Shown one piece after another: positions 36,511 through 44,176 of a DNA stretch of 64,000 nt. The stretch is from Mycolicibacterium agri (lineage in GTDB: Bacteria; Actinomycetota; Actinomycetes; Mycobacteriales; Mycobacteriaceae), in assembly GCF_002553505.1 (NCBI RefSeq), contig NZ_PDCP01000018.1, positions 38,907 through 102,906 on the forward strand, read 5' to 3'. The stretch's first letter is position 1, and each line of letters begins with the position of its first letter. The notes beneath the pieces are model-generated. The model ran no database searches, was not told the DNA's origin, and saw nothing but the letters and a program-made list of their open reading frames with translations. A program made the translations under genes and the position numbers.

Positions 36511-37919
36511 ACGCGCTCGATCACCTCGGTGCTGGCCGCCGCGATCGGGGTGTTGTTCGACGGCTTGGTGAGCGGTCGGCGGGCGGAATGCGAGATCCGG
36601 ATCAGGATCGCCAGCAGCACATAGTTGGCCAGCAGCGACGACCCGCCGTAGGACATCCAGGGGGTGGTCAGCCCGGTGAGCGGGATCAACTTGGTGACGC
36701 CGCCGACGACGATGAACAACTGGATCGCCAGGGTGGACGCCAGCCCGGCGGCCAGCAGCTTGCCGAAGCTGTCCCGCACCGCGATCGCGGTGCGCAGCCC
36801 GCGGATGACGACGATCGTGTACAGCATCAGCACCGCGGCCAGGCCGACCAGGCCGAGTTCCTCACCGACGGCGGCGATGATGAAGTCGGTCGACGCCGCG
36901 GGCACCGTGCCGGGCTGACCGTTGCCGAGCCCGGTGCCGAAGATGCCGCCGGTGGCGAAGCTGAACAGCGACTGCACCATCTGATAGCCGGCGCCGTCTG
37001 GGTCGGCGAACGGGTCCAGCCAGGTCTGCACCCGCAGCCGGACGTGGTCGAAGATGTAGTACGCCGCAACGCTTCCCGCCGCGAAGAGCGCCAGCCCGAT
37101 GACCACCCAGCTGAACCGGTCGGTGGCGATATACACCAGGATCAGAAATGACGCGTACAGCAAGAGCGAAGTGCCGAGGTCTTTCTCGAACACCATGACG
37201 CCGACCGAGATGATCCAGGCGGCCAGCAGCGGCGCCAGGTCGCGTGGCCGCGGCAGGTCCATGCCCAGCACGTGCTTGCCCGCGCTGGTGAACACGTTGC
37301 GCTTGGCCACCAGCACCGCCGCGAAGAACACCAGCAGCAGGATCTTGGAGAACTCGGCGGGCTGAATTGAGAAGCCCGGCAGCCGAATCCAGATCTTCGC
37401 GCCGTTCTGCTCGGAGATGGATCTGGGCAGCACGGCGGGAATCGCCAGCAGTACCAGCCCTGCGGCGCCACACAAGTAGCCGTAGCGCGCCAGCATCCGG
37501 TGGTCGCGAAGGAAGACCACGACGAGCGAAAAGGCGATCACCCCGACCAGCGTCCACAGCATCTGCTGGTTGGCGCTGGGCCCGTTCATGGGACCGGTGG
37601 TGACGTCGTTCGCGGCGAGGTCGAGCCGGTGAATCATCACCAGCCCCAACCCATTTAGCAGTGCGACGACGGGCAGCAGCAGCGGGTCGGCGTAGGGCGC
37701 GAAGCGTCGGATGGTCAGGTGCGCGCCGCCGAACAGCGCAATGTAGGCCAGCGTGTAGGACGCCAGATCCCAACTCAGCGCCTGCTCCTGGTTGGCCTCG
37801 ACGATGAGTAGCGCCACCGTGGTGATCAGGGTGGCGAACCCCAGCAGGAGCAGTTCGGCGTTCCGCCGGGTGGGCAACGGCGGCAGAACGGTGACGGCTG
37901 GCTGGGGCTGCGTCGTCAT
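36507..37919 (-). CDS. rodA: Peptidoglycan glycosyltransferase RodA (SEDS family)
   Basis: This 470-residue multi-spanning SEDS protein polymerises glycan chains from lipid II. Family features are the long external loop containing RVQTWLDPFADPDGAGYQMVQSLFSFATGG and the late motif LTGLTTPWMSYGGSSLLANY. About twelve hydrophobic helices are visible. It is coupled to pbpA and pstP by ATGA overlaps. Confidence 0.96.
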   Translation of the reverse strand: MTTQPQPAVTVLPPLPTRRNAELLLLGFATLITTVALLIVEANQEQALSWDLASYTLAYIALFGGAHLTIRRFAPYADPLLLPVVALLNGLGLVMIHRLDLAANDVTTGPMNGPSANQQMLWTLVGVIAFSLVVVFLRDHRMLARYGYLCGAAGLVLLAIPAVLPRSISEQNGAKIWIRLPGFSIQPAEFSKILLLVFFAAVLVAKRNVFTSAGKHVLGMDLPRPRDLAPLLAAWIISVGVMVFEKDLGTSLLLYASFLILVYIATDRFSWVVIGLALFAAGSVAAYYIFDHVRLRVQTWLDPFADPDGAGYQMVQSLFSFATGGIFGTGLGNGQPGTVPAASTDFIIAAVGEELGLVGLAAVLMLYTIVVIRGLRTAIAVRDSFGKLLAAGLASTLAIQLFIVVGGVTKLIPLTGLTTPWMSYGGSSLLANYVLLAILIRISHSARRPLTKPSNNTPIAAASTEVIERV

Positions 37920-39415
37920 GACACAGTCCGGCAGGTCTTACCCGGCTCGGGCGGGGGCGGCGGCAGCGCGGTCGCCGTCGGCGCAGGCGTCGGCGAAGCG
38001 GGCGGCTCCGGGGCCGGGCCGGGCAGCGGTCCGCGCGGCGGGGGATTGTCCTCCCCGGGGTTGCCCGAAGCATTCGGCACACCCGGGGCGGGGCCAGGCG
38101 GAGGTGGTGGCGGTGGCGCGGCCGTCGTCGTCGGTTTCGGTTTGGGCTTAGGGCATATCGGCAGCACCGAGCTGCGGGCGAGTTCCTCCATCTGCCCGAT
38201 GGCGTTGTCCAACGAACCCGACGGCAGCCCCGCGACCACCTGTGCGCGCTCCGACGGGCGCATGTCGTTGACGTTGAGCATCCGGCAGTTCAGGTTGTCG
38301 CGAGCCTGGTCGGCGGCTATGAGCGACAAGTCGTTTCGGTCGTTGAGGCAGCCGAGCAGATACGGCTCCTGCAGCGCGATCCCGAGAAACGAACCCTGCA
38401 CGCCGCGCATGATCGACACCGTGCCGTCGTGCTCGGTGACGTAATAGTTGTTGCGGACGATCTCGCGGCCGACGGCTAGACCGGCCAGCACCAGCAGCAC
38501 AAGCAGGGCGGCGGCGATAAACATCTTGCGCTTCGACCGCTGCGGCTTGGGCAGCTCTTCCGGTTGCGGCACAACGCGTTTGGCCTCGTTGCGGCGCGGG
38601 TTGAACGCGGAGGCGCGACCGGCGGAGGTGTCGGGCGGGGCGCCCTGGTCGTCGTCTCCGGACACCGCGCCGGCCAGAATGGGTTGGGTCTGGCCGTAGT
38701 CGTCGTCGATGACGTCGGCGACGACGACGGTGACGTTGTCCGGGCCGCCGCCGCGCAGCGCCAATTCGATGAGCCGGTCGGCGCTTTCGGCCACATCCGG
38801 GATCTGCAACGCCTCCAGGATGGTGTCCTGGCTGACCGGGTCGGACAGCCCGTCGGAGCACAGCAGATAGCGGTCGCCGGCGCGGGCTTCCCGCATGATC
38901 AGCGTCGGCTCGACCTCGTGTCCGGTGAGCGCGCGCATGATGAGCGACCGCTGCGGGTGGCTGTGCGCCTCTTCGGCGGTGATTCGGCCCTCGTCGACGA
39001 GGGTCTGGACGAAGGTGTCGTCCTTGGTGATCTGGGTGAGCTCGCCGTCGCGCAGCAGGTAGCCGCGGGAGTCGCCGATGTGCACCAGGCCAAGTCTGTT
39101 GCCGTCGAACAGGATTGCCGTGAGCGTGGTGCCCATGCCCTCGAGTTCGGGGTCGGCCTCGACGTGCGCCGCGATCGCCGCGTTGCCCTCGCGGACGGCC
39201 TCCTCGAGTTTGGACAGCAGGTCGCCGCCGGGCTCGTCGTCGTCGAGGTGGGCCAGCGCGGCGATCACCAACTGCGACGCCACCTCGCCGGCGGCGTGAC
39301 CGCCCATGCCGTCGGCAAGCGCCAGTAGCCGCGCGCCTGCATAAACAGAGTCCTCGTTGTTGGCTCGGACCAGGCCGCGGTCACTGCGCGCTGCGTAGCG
39401 AAGCACGAGCGTCAT
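37916..39415 (-). CDS. pstP: PP2C-type protein phosphatase PstP
   Basis: The 499-residue phosphatase reverses PknA and PknB phosphorylation. The catalytic domain (about 1-240) has RANNEDSVYAG, LADGMGGHAAGE, HIGDSRGYLL, LCSDGLSDPV and PDNVTVVVADV, all carrying the metal-binding Asp residues. A membrane helix lies near 300-317. The external domain ends with a long Pro-rich tail (PPPPPPPGPAP). The gap to fhaB upstream is 52 bases. Confidence 0.97.
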   Translation of the reverse strand: MTLVLRYAARSDRGLVRANNEDSVYAGARLLALADGMGGHAAGEVASQLVIAALAHLDDDEPGGDLLSKLEEAVREGNAAIAAHVEADPELEGMGTTLTAILFDGNRLGLVHIGDSRGYLLRDGELTQITKDDTFVQTLVDEGRITAEEAHSHPQRSLIMRALTGHEVEPTLIMREARAGDRYLLCSDGLSDPVSQDTILEALQIPDVAESADRLIELALRGGGPDNVTVVVADVIDDDYGQTQPILAGAVSGDDDQGAPPDTSAGRASAFNPRRNEAKRVVPQPEELPKPQRSKRKMFIAAALLVLLVLAGLAVGREIVRNNYYVTEHDGTVSIMRGVQGSFLGIALQEPYLLGCLNDRNDLSLIAADQARDNLNCRMLNVNDMRPSERAQVVAGLPSGSLDNAIGQMEELARSSVLPICPKPKPKPTTTAAPPPPPPPGPAPGVPNASGNPGEDNPPPRGPLPGPAPEPPASPTPAPTATALPPPPPEPGKTCRTVS

Positions 39416-39467
39416 ACCGCTCTCCTCCTAGCCTTTCGGCCGGGGATGCCCCCATGATGACGCGGCG

Positions 39468-39935
39468 TCACGGGCGCAGCTCGATCACCGTTTTGCCGAT
39501 ACGAACCGGCGTGCCCAATGGAACGCGTACCGCGGTAGTCACCTTCGCCCTGTCAAGGTATGTGCCGTTGGTCGATCCTAGGTCTTCCACATACCACTCC
39601 GAGCCTCGTGGCGACAGCCGGGCGTGCCGGGTCGACGCGTAGTCATCGGTGAGGACCAACGTGGAGTCGTCGGCCCGGCCGATCAGTATCGGCTGGGTGC
39701 CCAGGGGGATGCGGGTACCGGCCAGGGCACCGTCGGTGACCACCAGGGTGCGGGCGACGTGACGCTTCTGCCGCGACGGCAGCAACGAGCCGCGCAGCGG
39801 CAGCCCGCGTCGCACCATCACCGTGCCAGGCGGAGCGTAGATATCTGTGCGCAGGATCCGCAGCACCGACCAGATGAACAGCCACAGCAGCAGCAGGAAA
39901 CCGACACGCGTCAGCTGCAGCACTATTCCCTGCAT
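39468..39935 (-). CDS. fhaB: FHA-domain protein FhaB (FipA)
   Basis: The 155-residue protein has an N-terminal membrane helix (about 8-26, FLLLLWLFIWSVLRIL) and a C-terminal FHA domain (about 65-150), with PILIGRADDSTL, DDYASTRHARLSPRG and DLGSTNGTYLD. It reads phosphothreonine marks laid by PknA and PknB and is linked to FtsZ and FtsQ at the septum. It is the upstream gene of the pstP-rodA-pbpA-pknA-pknB unit. Confidence 0.95.
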   Translation of the reverse strand: MQGIVLQLTRVGFLLLLWLFIWSVLRILRTDIYAPPGTVMVRRGLPLRGSLLPSRQKRHVARTLVVTDGALAGTRIPLGTQPILIGRADDSTLVLTDDYASTRHARLSPRGSEWYVEDLGSTNGTYLDRAKVTTAVRVPLGTPVRIGKTVIELRP

Positions 39936-40267
39936 CCGACGTCCTCTCCGTACCCGCCCCGGTTCAGTCGCGCCGACAATACTTCCCGTGCTGTGTCCGC
40001 TTCGCCCCTGGCGTGCGCGGCATGTCCATCCCGTACGTGCGCGGTGCTCGTGCTGCTCCTCACGTCCGCGGTGCCGCTTTCGCTCCTCACGTGCGCGGTG
40101 CCGCTTTCGCTCCTCACGTCCGCGGTGCCGCTTTCGCTCCTCACGTCCGCGGTGCTGGTTCTGCTCCTTACGTGCGCGGTGACCATCGGCAACGTCACGA
40201 TACTTGGACAGCCTGCAGCAGGAGGGCTAAGCCGACAGCTTGTGCCCGTGCTGTAACCGGCGCCGCC
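39936..40267. other. 332-bp fhaB-fhaA intergenic region
   Basis: The spacer holds the tandem repeat described at 40055-40182 and little else that I can assign. A 91-codon minus-strand frame (40198-39923) crosses the repeat and runs into the fhaB start. Its product would be mostly DVRSESGTA-type repeats. I do not call it a gene. The fhaB operon promoter should lie here or in fhaA. Confidence 0.55.
40055..40182. repeat. 27-bp tandem repeat, about 4.7 copies
   Basis: Four head-to-tail 27-bp units start at 40055, 40082, 40109 and 40136, and a partial fifth starts at 40163. Units 1 and 3 are identical; unit 2 differs by one base, and unit 4 diverges in its last third. A degenerate unit precedes the first. 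Each carries a CACGTCCGCGG or CACGTGCGCGG core. The period is a multiple of three, and the minus strand can be read as a nine-residue peptide repeat. Confidence 0.9.
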
Positions 40268-41734
40268 TCAGTGCACGCGGACGATGATCTCGGAGTGCCC
40301 GAGCCGGATCACGTCGCCGTCAGCCAACTGCCATTCCTGCACCGGCGCGTTGTTCACCGTGGTGCCATTGGTGGAGTTGAGGTCCGTCAGCAGCGCGACC
40401 TGACCGTCCCACCGGATCTCCAGATGACGACGGGAGACGCCGGTGTCGGGCAGCCGGAACTGGGCGTCCTGGCCGCGTCCGATCACATTGCTGCCCTCGC
40501 GCAGCTGGTAGGTCCGGCCGCTGCCGTCGTCGAGTTGAAGCGTGACGGTCGCGCCGCTGGACGGGTAGTCGGGCTGCCCGTAGCCGGCGCCGTAAGTCGC
40601 CGGTGCGTTGGCCGGAGGACCGTAGTCGTACCCACCGGCCGCGGGCTCGCCGTAGCCCTGATCGGCGTAGCCGCCCGCAGCCGGGGGCTCGCCGTAGCGG
40701 CCGTAGTCGGGTTGGCCGTAGTCCTGGCGGCCGTACTGCCCGCCGCCGTAGCCCTGGTCCGGATAGCCGGCGCCCTGGTCAGGGTAGCCACCCTGGTCCG
40801 GGTAGCCGCCACCGGGCGGACGGCCGTAATCATCCTGACGCGGCGGGGCGGGCGGGCGACCGTAGTCGGCACCGCCGTAGTCGCCGCCGTAGCCGGGCGC
40901 GGGGCCTGCTGGCGGCGGCGGGTAACCGCCGGGAGCCGGACGGTAGCCGCCCTGCTCCGGGTAGCCGCCCTGCGGAGGCGGGCCGTAGCCGCCTGCGGGG
41001 GGACGCTGCTCGTACTGCTGCGGAGGGGGCGGGTAGCCGCCCTGGTCGGGGTAGCCGGCGCCTTGATCGGGGTAGCCGCCGCCCTGCTCCGGGTAGCCGC
41101 CCTGGTCGGGGTAGCCGGGCCGCTGGCCGTAGCCCTGATCGGCCGGTGGCGGGTAGCCCCGCTGATCCGGCGGGTATTGGCCGCGTGGATCCTGACCGCC
41201 TTCGCGGTCCTCGGGGCGCCCGTAACGGTCGTCGTAGTACTCGTCGGGCCGCCCCTGTCCCTGGTTTCCGCGGTAACTCGGGTTGTCGGTCATCGGTTGT
41301 ACTCCTGGTTCTGCGGTGTACGCGCGGTCTCGTAGTGCTGGGGCGGATTCGCCGGTGGTGGAGTCGGGATTGACCGCACCACGAGCGCGAAACTGTCCAG
41401 TGTGCAGGTTCGCTGACTGCTCGAATCTAACGACCACATCACCATACGTTTGCCATCCCTGCTCATGGATGTAGCCCTCCAAGTGCCTGGCGAAAGTGGT
41501 CGATGTCAGGTCTGGGTCGGCGCTTACCTTCTGATAGTCGGGCACGCTGAGGGTAATGATGTATTCGTTGGGTGCCAATAGCCTGCCCCCGGCCAGCTTG
41601 CGCACACCGGCGTAGGCCTCGCGTTGCAGTAACGCCTCAACCTCTTGCGGCACAATCGATCCGCCGAATACCCGCGCGAAGGCGTCGCCCACGGTCGACT
41701 CAAGCTTGCGCTCGATGCGGTCAACGAGACCCAT
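40268..41734 (-). CDS. fhaA: FHA-domain protein FhaA
   Basis: This 488-residue cytoplasmic protein binds phosphorylated MurJ pseudokinase and CwlM and so tunes peptidoglycan synthesis. An N-terminal DUF3662 domain (about 1-110, MGLVDRIERKLESTVGDAFARVFGG) is followed by a 250-residue low-complexity linker of GYPDQGGY-like repeats rich in Gly, Tyr, Pro and Gln. The C-terminal FHA domain (about 395-488) has SNVIGRGQDAQFRLPDTGVSRRHLEI and NSTNGTTVN. The long linker may favour condensation. It is the last core gene before tRNA-Leu and the island. Confidence 0.96.
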   Translation of the reverse strand: MGLVDRIERKLESTVGDAFARVFGGSIVPQEVEALLQREAYAGVRKLAGGRLLAPNEYIITLSVPDYQKVSADPDLTSTTFARHLEGYIHEQGWQTYGDVVVRFEQSANLHTGQFRARGAVNPDSTTGESAPALRDRAYTAEPGVQPMTDNPSYRGNQGQGRPDEYYDDRYGRPEDREGGQDPRGQYPPDQRGYPPPADQGYGQRPGYPDQGGYPEQGGGYPDQGAGYPDQGGYPPPPQQYEQRPPAGGYGPPPQGGYPEQGGYRPAPGGYPPPPAGPAPGYGGDYGGADYGRPPAPPRQDDYGRPPGGGYPDQGGYPDQGAGYPDQGYGGGQYGRQDYGQPDYGRYGEPPAAGGYADQGYGEPAAGGYDYGPPANAPATYGAGYGQPDYPSSGATVTLQLDDGSGRTYQLREGSNVIGRGQDAQFRLPDTGVSRRHLEIRWDGQVALLTDLNSTNGTTVNNAPVQEWQLADGDVIRLGHSEIIVRVH

Positions 41735-41960
41735 CTGTCCGCCTGCCTTACTCGCCGTAGTACGTCATTTCCTCACCAGATGTCCGGTCACCTGTGTGTC
41801 GCGCAACCACACCTGTCACATTGCATGGTATCGGGCCGTAAGAGGTATGCGGGACCAACAGAACTCTGAGAATCCTCCCGCCGCTGGTGGCGAGCGTCCG
41901 GCCGTGATCGGTACGGTTGTGAGTCGGGGCCGCTTCAGTGATAGGCTCCCCCGGTTGTTG

Positions 41961-42046
41961 GGGCGAGTGGCGGAATGGCAGACGCGCTGGCTTCAGGTGC
42001 CAGTGTCCTTCGGGACGTGGGGGTTCAAGTCCCCCTTCGCCCACCA
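41961..42046 (+). tRNA. tRNA-Leu(CAG)
   Basis: The 86-base class II tRNA has acceptor GGGCGAG/TTCGCCC, anticodon CAG at 41994-41996, a variable arm (GTGTCCTTCGGGAC), T-arm GGGGG TTCAAGT CCCCC and an encoded CCA (42044-42046). A TGATAGGCT extended -10-like element lies at 41939-41947. It matches leuT next to fhaA in M. tuberculosis. Accessory DNA begins directly after its 3' end, so the tRNA is a likely integration site. Confidence 0.96.
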
Positions 42047-42068
42047 AGAGCGGTTCTACGAACTGTTG

Positions 42069-42110
42069 ACACAATGGTCACGAACTCAAAAGGGTTCGTG
42101 ACCATTGTGT
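42069..42110. repeat. Perfect 17-bp inverted repeat after tRNA-Leu
   Basis: The left arm at 42069-42085 (ACACAATGGTCACGAAC) pairs perfectly with 42094-42110, around an 8-base loop. It begins 22 bases after the tRNA. Only three T residues follow, so it is not a classical U-tract terminator, but it could act as a terminator hairpin without a U-tract, or be an end or recombination site of the island. Confidence 0.85.
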
Positions 42111-42139
42111 TTGGCGGCTCGTACGTCAGTTGTGCCATG

Positions 42140-42192
42140 AATCGACTTTTTTGGGGACGCGATCCAGCAAGTCCCCAAACAGCGAGTCGATT
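42140..42192. repeat. Nested inverted repeat at the island's left end
   Basis: An outer pair, AATCGACT (42140-42147) and AGTCGATT (42185-42192), encloses an inner pair, TTTGGGGAC (42150-42158) and GTCCCCAAA (42171-42179), with a 12-base loop. The two-step stem is unlike the surrounding GC-rich coding DNA. It may be an integrase or resolvase site, a mobile-element end or a structured RNA. Confidence 0.75.
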
Positions 42193-42214
42193 TATGTGCG
42201 CGGGAAGCTCCCCC

Positions 42215-42470
42215 CTAACCGGTGAGCAGCTTGCCGCCCGCCCCGCCGAGAGCGGCAATCGCGATCTGCGCCGCAGCCGTGTTCAGTCCTTGGGCTACCT
42301 GCTTCAACCTACTGCGCTCCGCGGGGGGCCGGGATTCGTCTTCCCCCGCGGTCTCCAGCGCGTCGATTAGTCGATCAAGCAGGGCCTTCGGCGAGGGCCG
42401 GTGTCCGGCGACGCGAACAGCTTCGCCGCTGGCTGGGCAACCCGGAGAATGTCGCCGCTGGCAGTTTTCC
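42215..42470 (-). pseudogene. C-terminal gene remnant cut by the ISL3 element
   Basis: On the minus strand, outside the insertion sequence, an open frame ends SPKALLDRLIDALETAGEDES...SRLKQVAQGLNTAAAQIAIAALGGAGGKLLTG. This looks like a genuine protein C-terminus: an amphipathic helix, then a Gly/Ala-rich tail, a style seen in hypothetical proteins of mobile regions. Its upstream part is interrupted by the element at 42471. Removing the element and one target duplication joins this frame to the debris at 43946-44060, but no whole family domain results. Confidence 0.5.
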
Positions 42471-43945
42471 GGCTCTTCCGGAAATGGAGTGCAGGTGAGG
42501 GTGGCGGTCAGCGGTGATTTCATGTCGTGTCGGTGAACTGAAACGGGCCCCGGTCGGCAGATGATGCAGGTTCTCACACCATTGCAGACCTGCCCCCGGG
42601 GAGCCCTGTGCCTGACTCTACGTCGCCTTCTGCTGCTGTTGTCGCCGACACGATCGTGCGGACCGTCGAACTTGGCGTGACGATCACCGACGCCGCGATC
42701 GATGGCGATGTCACCGTGGTGTTCTGCAATCTGCTCGACGACGGTCAGCGCCGGTGTCCGGGCTGCGGCACCGACGGGGTGTATCGCGACACCGTGATCC
42801 GGGCGGTGACCGATCTACCGGTGGCCGGGCACCCGCTTCGGCTGCGGGTACGGGTGCCGCGCTATCGGTGCGTGGCGACCGATTGCCAGCGGGAGGTGTT
42901 CTCCCACAACACCGATCGCCTGGCCCGGCGGGGCGCAAGTACGACTCGACGCTGTGCCCGCTACATCTGCCGGCGGCTGATGATCGACCGGGCGACGGTG
43001 GCCGCGGTGGCCCGGGAACTGGGCTTGTCCTGGGACACCGTCAACACCATCGCCACCGACGCCACCCAGATGATCGTGGCCACCGACACCACCCGCCTGG
43101 CTGGGGTCCGGGTGATCGGTGTCGACGAGCACCGCTGGTCACACACCCGCCGCTGCGGTGAAGATGGCTACATCACCGTCATCATCGACTTGACCCCGGT
43201 GCTGGACGGCACCGGCCGCGCCCGGCTGCTGGACCTGGTCCCCGGGCGCTCGGCGGCGGCGTTGAAGACCTGGCTGGCCGACCAGAGCCCAGCATTTCGC
43301 GATCAGGTCGAGGTGGTGGCGATGGATGGCTTTACCGGCTACAAGAACGCCGCGGCCGATCAGCTGCCCGAGGCCACCCCGGTGCTGGACCCCTTCCACG
43401 TCGTGGCGTTGGCCGGTGACAAGCTCGACCTGTGCCGCCAGCGCATCCAACAACAGACGTGTGGGCACCGCGGCCGCACAGGCGATCCGCTCTACGGTGT
43501 CCGTCGCATCCTGCGGACCCGATGGCCACTGCTGAGTGCGCGGCGAAAAGCCAAGCTGGAGGCTGTGTTCGCCGACGCCAACCACCTTCCCGTCGAGATC
43601 TGCTGGGGCTTCTACCAACGCATCATCGCGGCCTACGCACACCCCGACCGCCGCCGCGGCAAGGCCATGATGACCGCGATCATCACCGCACTGCGCACCG
43701 GCGTACCCGAGGCTCTCGAGGAGCTGGCCCAGCTGGGGCGCACCCTGTGGCGACGCCGCGCCGACGTGCTGGCCTACTTCGACCACCACGCCTCCAACGG
43801 CCCCACCGAGGCCATCAACGCCGCCTGGAAGCCCTGCGCCGCAACGCCCTCGGATTCCGAAACCTCACCCACTACCGACTGCGCTCACTGCTGCACTGCG
43901 GCAACCTCGCCCAACGAATCGATGCACTCTGATTCCGGAAGAGCC
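42471..43945 (+). mobile_element. ISL3-family insertion sequence
   Basis: The 1475-bp element has 22-bp imperfect terminal inverted repeats. The left starts GGCTCTTCCGGAAATGGAGTGC at 42471; the right end (43924-43945) is the inverse with three mismatches. The flanks are AGTTTTCC (42463-42470) and GGTTTTCC (43946-43953), an 8-bp target duplication with one mismatch, the usual length for ISL3 elements. It carries one transposase gene, which is frameshifted. It has inserted into a decayed gene next to the defence module. Confidence 0.9.
42608..43932 (+). pseudogene. ISL3-family transposase, frameshifted near the 3' end
   Basis: The GTG at 42608 opens an ISL3 transposase with an N-terminal zinc-finger region (CPGCG near 50, then YRCVATDCQREVF) and DDE residues in GVDEHRWSHTRR, AMDGFTGYKNAA and NGPTEAIN. 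After AACG at about 43820 the expected NGRLEALRRNALGFRN continues only in the next frame, ending LAQRIDAL at 43932. One missing base in AACGGCCGCC explains it. The intact product would be 441 residues. The uncorrected frame runs on to 43984, beyond the right inverted repeat. Unless frameshifting rescues it, the element is non-autonomous. Confidence 0.9.
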
Positions 43946-44161
43946 GGTTTTCCTGTCCCTTGCCGAAGAATGGCTCGGTGTTGAGTGCGCGGAGCGCGCG
44001 CTGAACAGTCTTAGGTATTGTGTCGGTCCCTTGCCGAACAATTCGGTCACGTTCACCCATTTCGGGTCACCGGCCATCTTGGTCGGCGCGTATTGCTGAA
44101 ACTCGGGTAAAAGAACGACACCAGAATCGATTTCGTCGAGCAACGTGGACAACCGGGTCAC
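43946..44161 (-). pseudogene. DUF262 (GmrSD-like) gene remnant with internal deletion
   Basis: Reading leftward from a GTG at 44161, TRLSTLLDEIDSGVVLLPEFQ is a typical start of DUF262 proteins, which include the GmrS part of modification-dependent nucleases. It jumps directly to QYAPTKMAGDPKWVNVTELFGKGP, a segment normally found well downstream, so an internal stretch (including the expected GQQR motif) is missing. The frame then degrades before the insertion sequence. It lies 15 bases downstream of the helicase gene, with GGAGGAATT before its start, and so was probably part of the same defence transcript. Confidence 0.6.
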
Positions 44162-44176
44162 GGCAATTCCTCCTGC

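Noticed and set aside
40055..40182. CRISPR array
   Set aside because: The 27-bp units abut directly without unique spacers, so it is a simple tandem repeat; no cas genes are nearby.
39923..40198. Protein-coding gene over the 27-bp repeats
   Set aside because: The product would be nearly all short repeats and overlaps the fhaB start; coding cannot be supported from sequence alone.
41748..42074. 108-codon minus-strand frame over tRNA-Leu
   Set aside because: It crosses the tRNA gene and has no family-like content.
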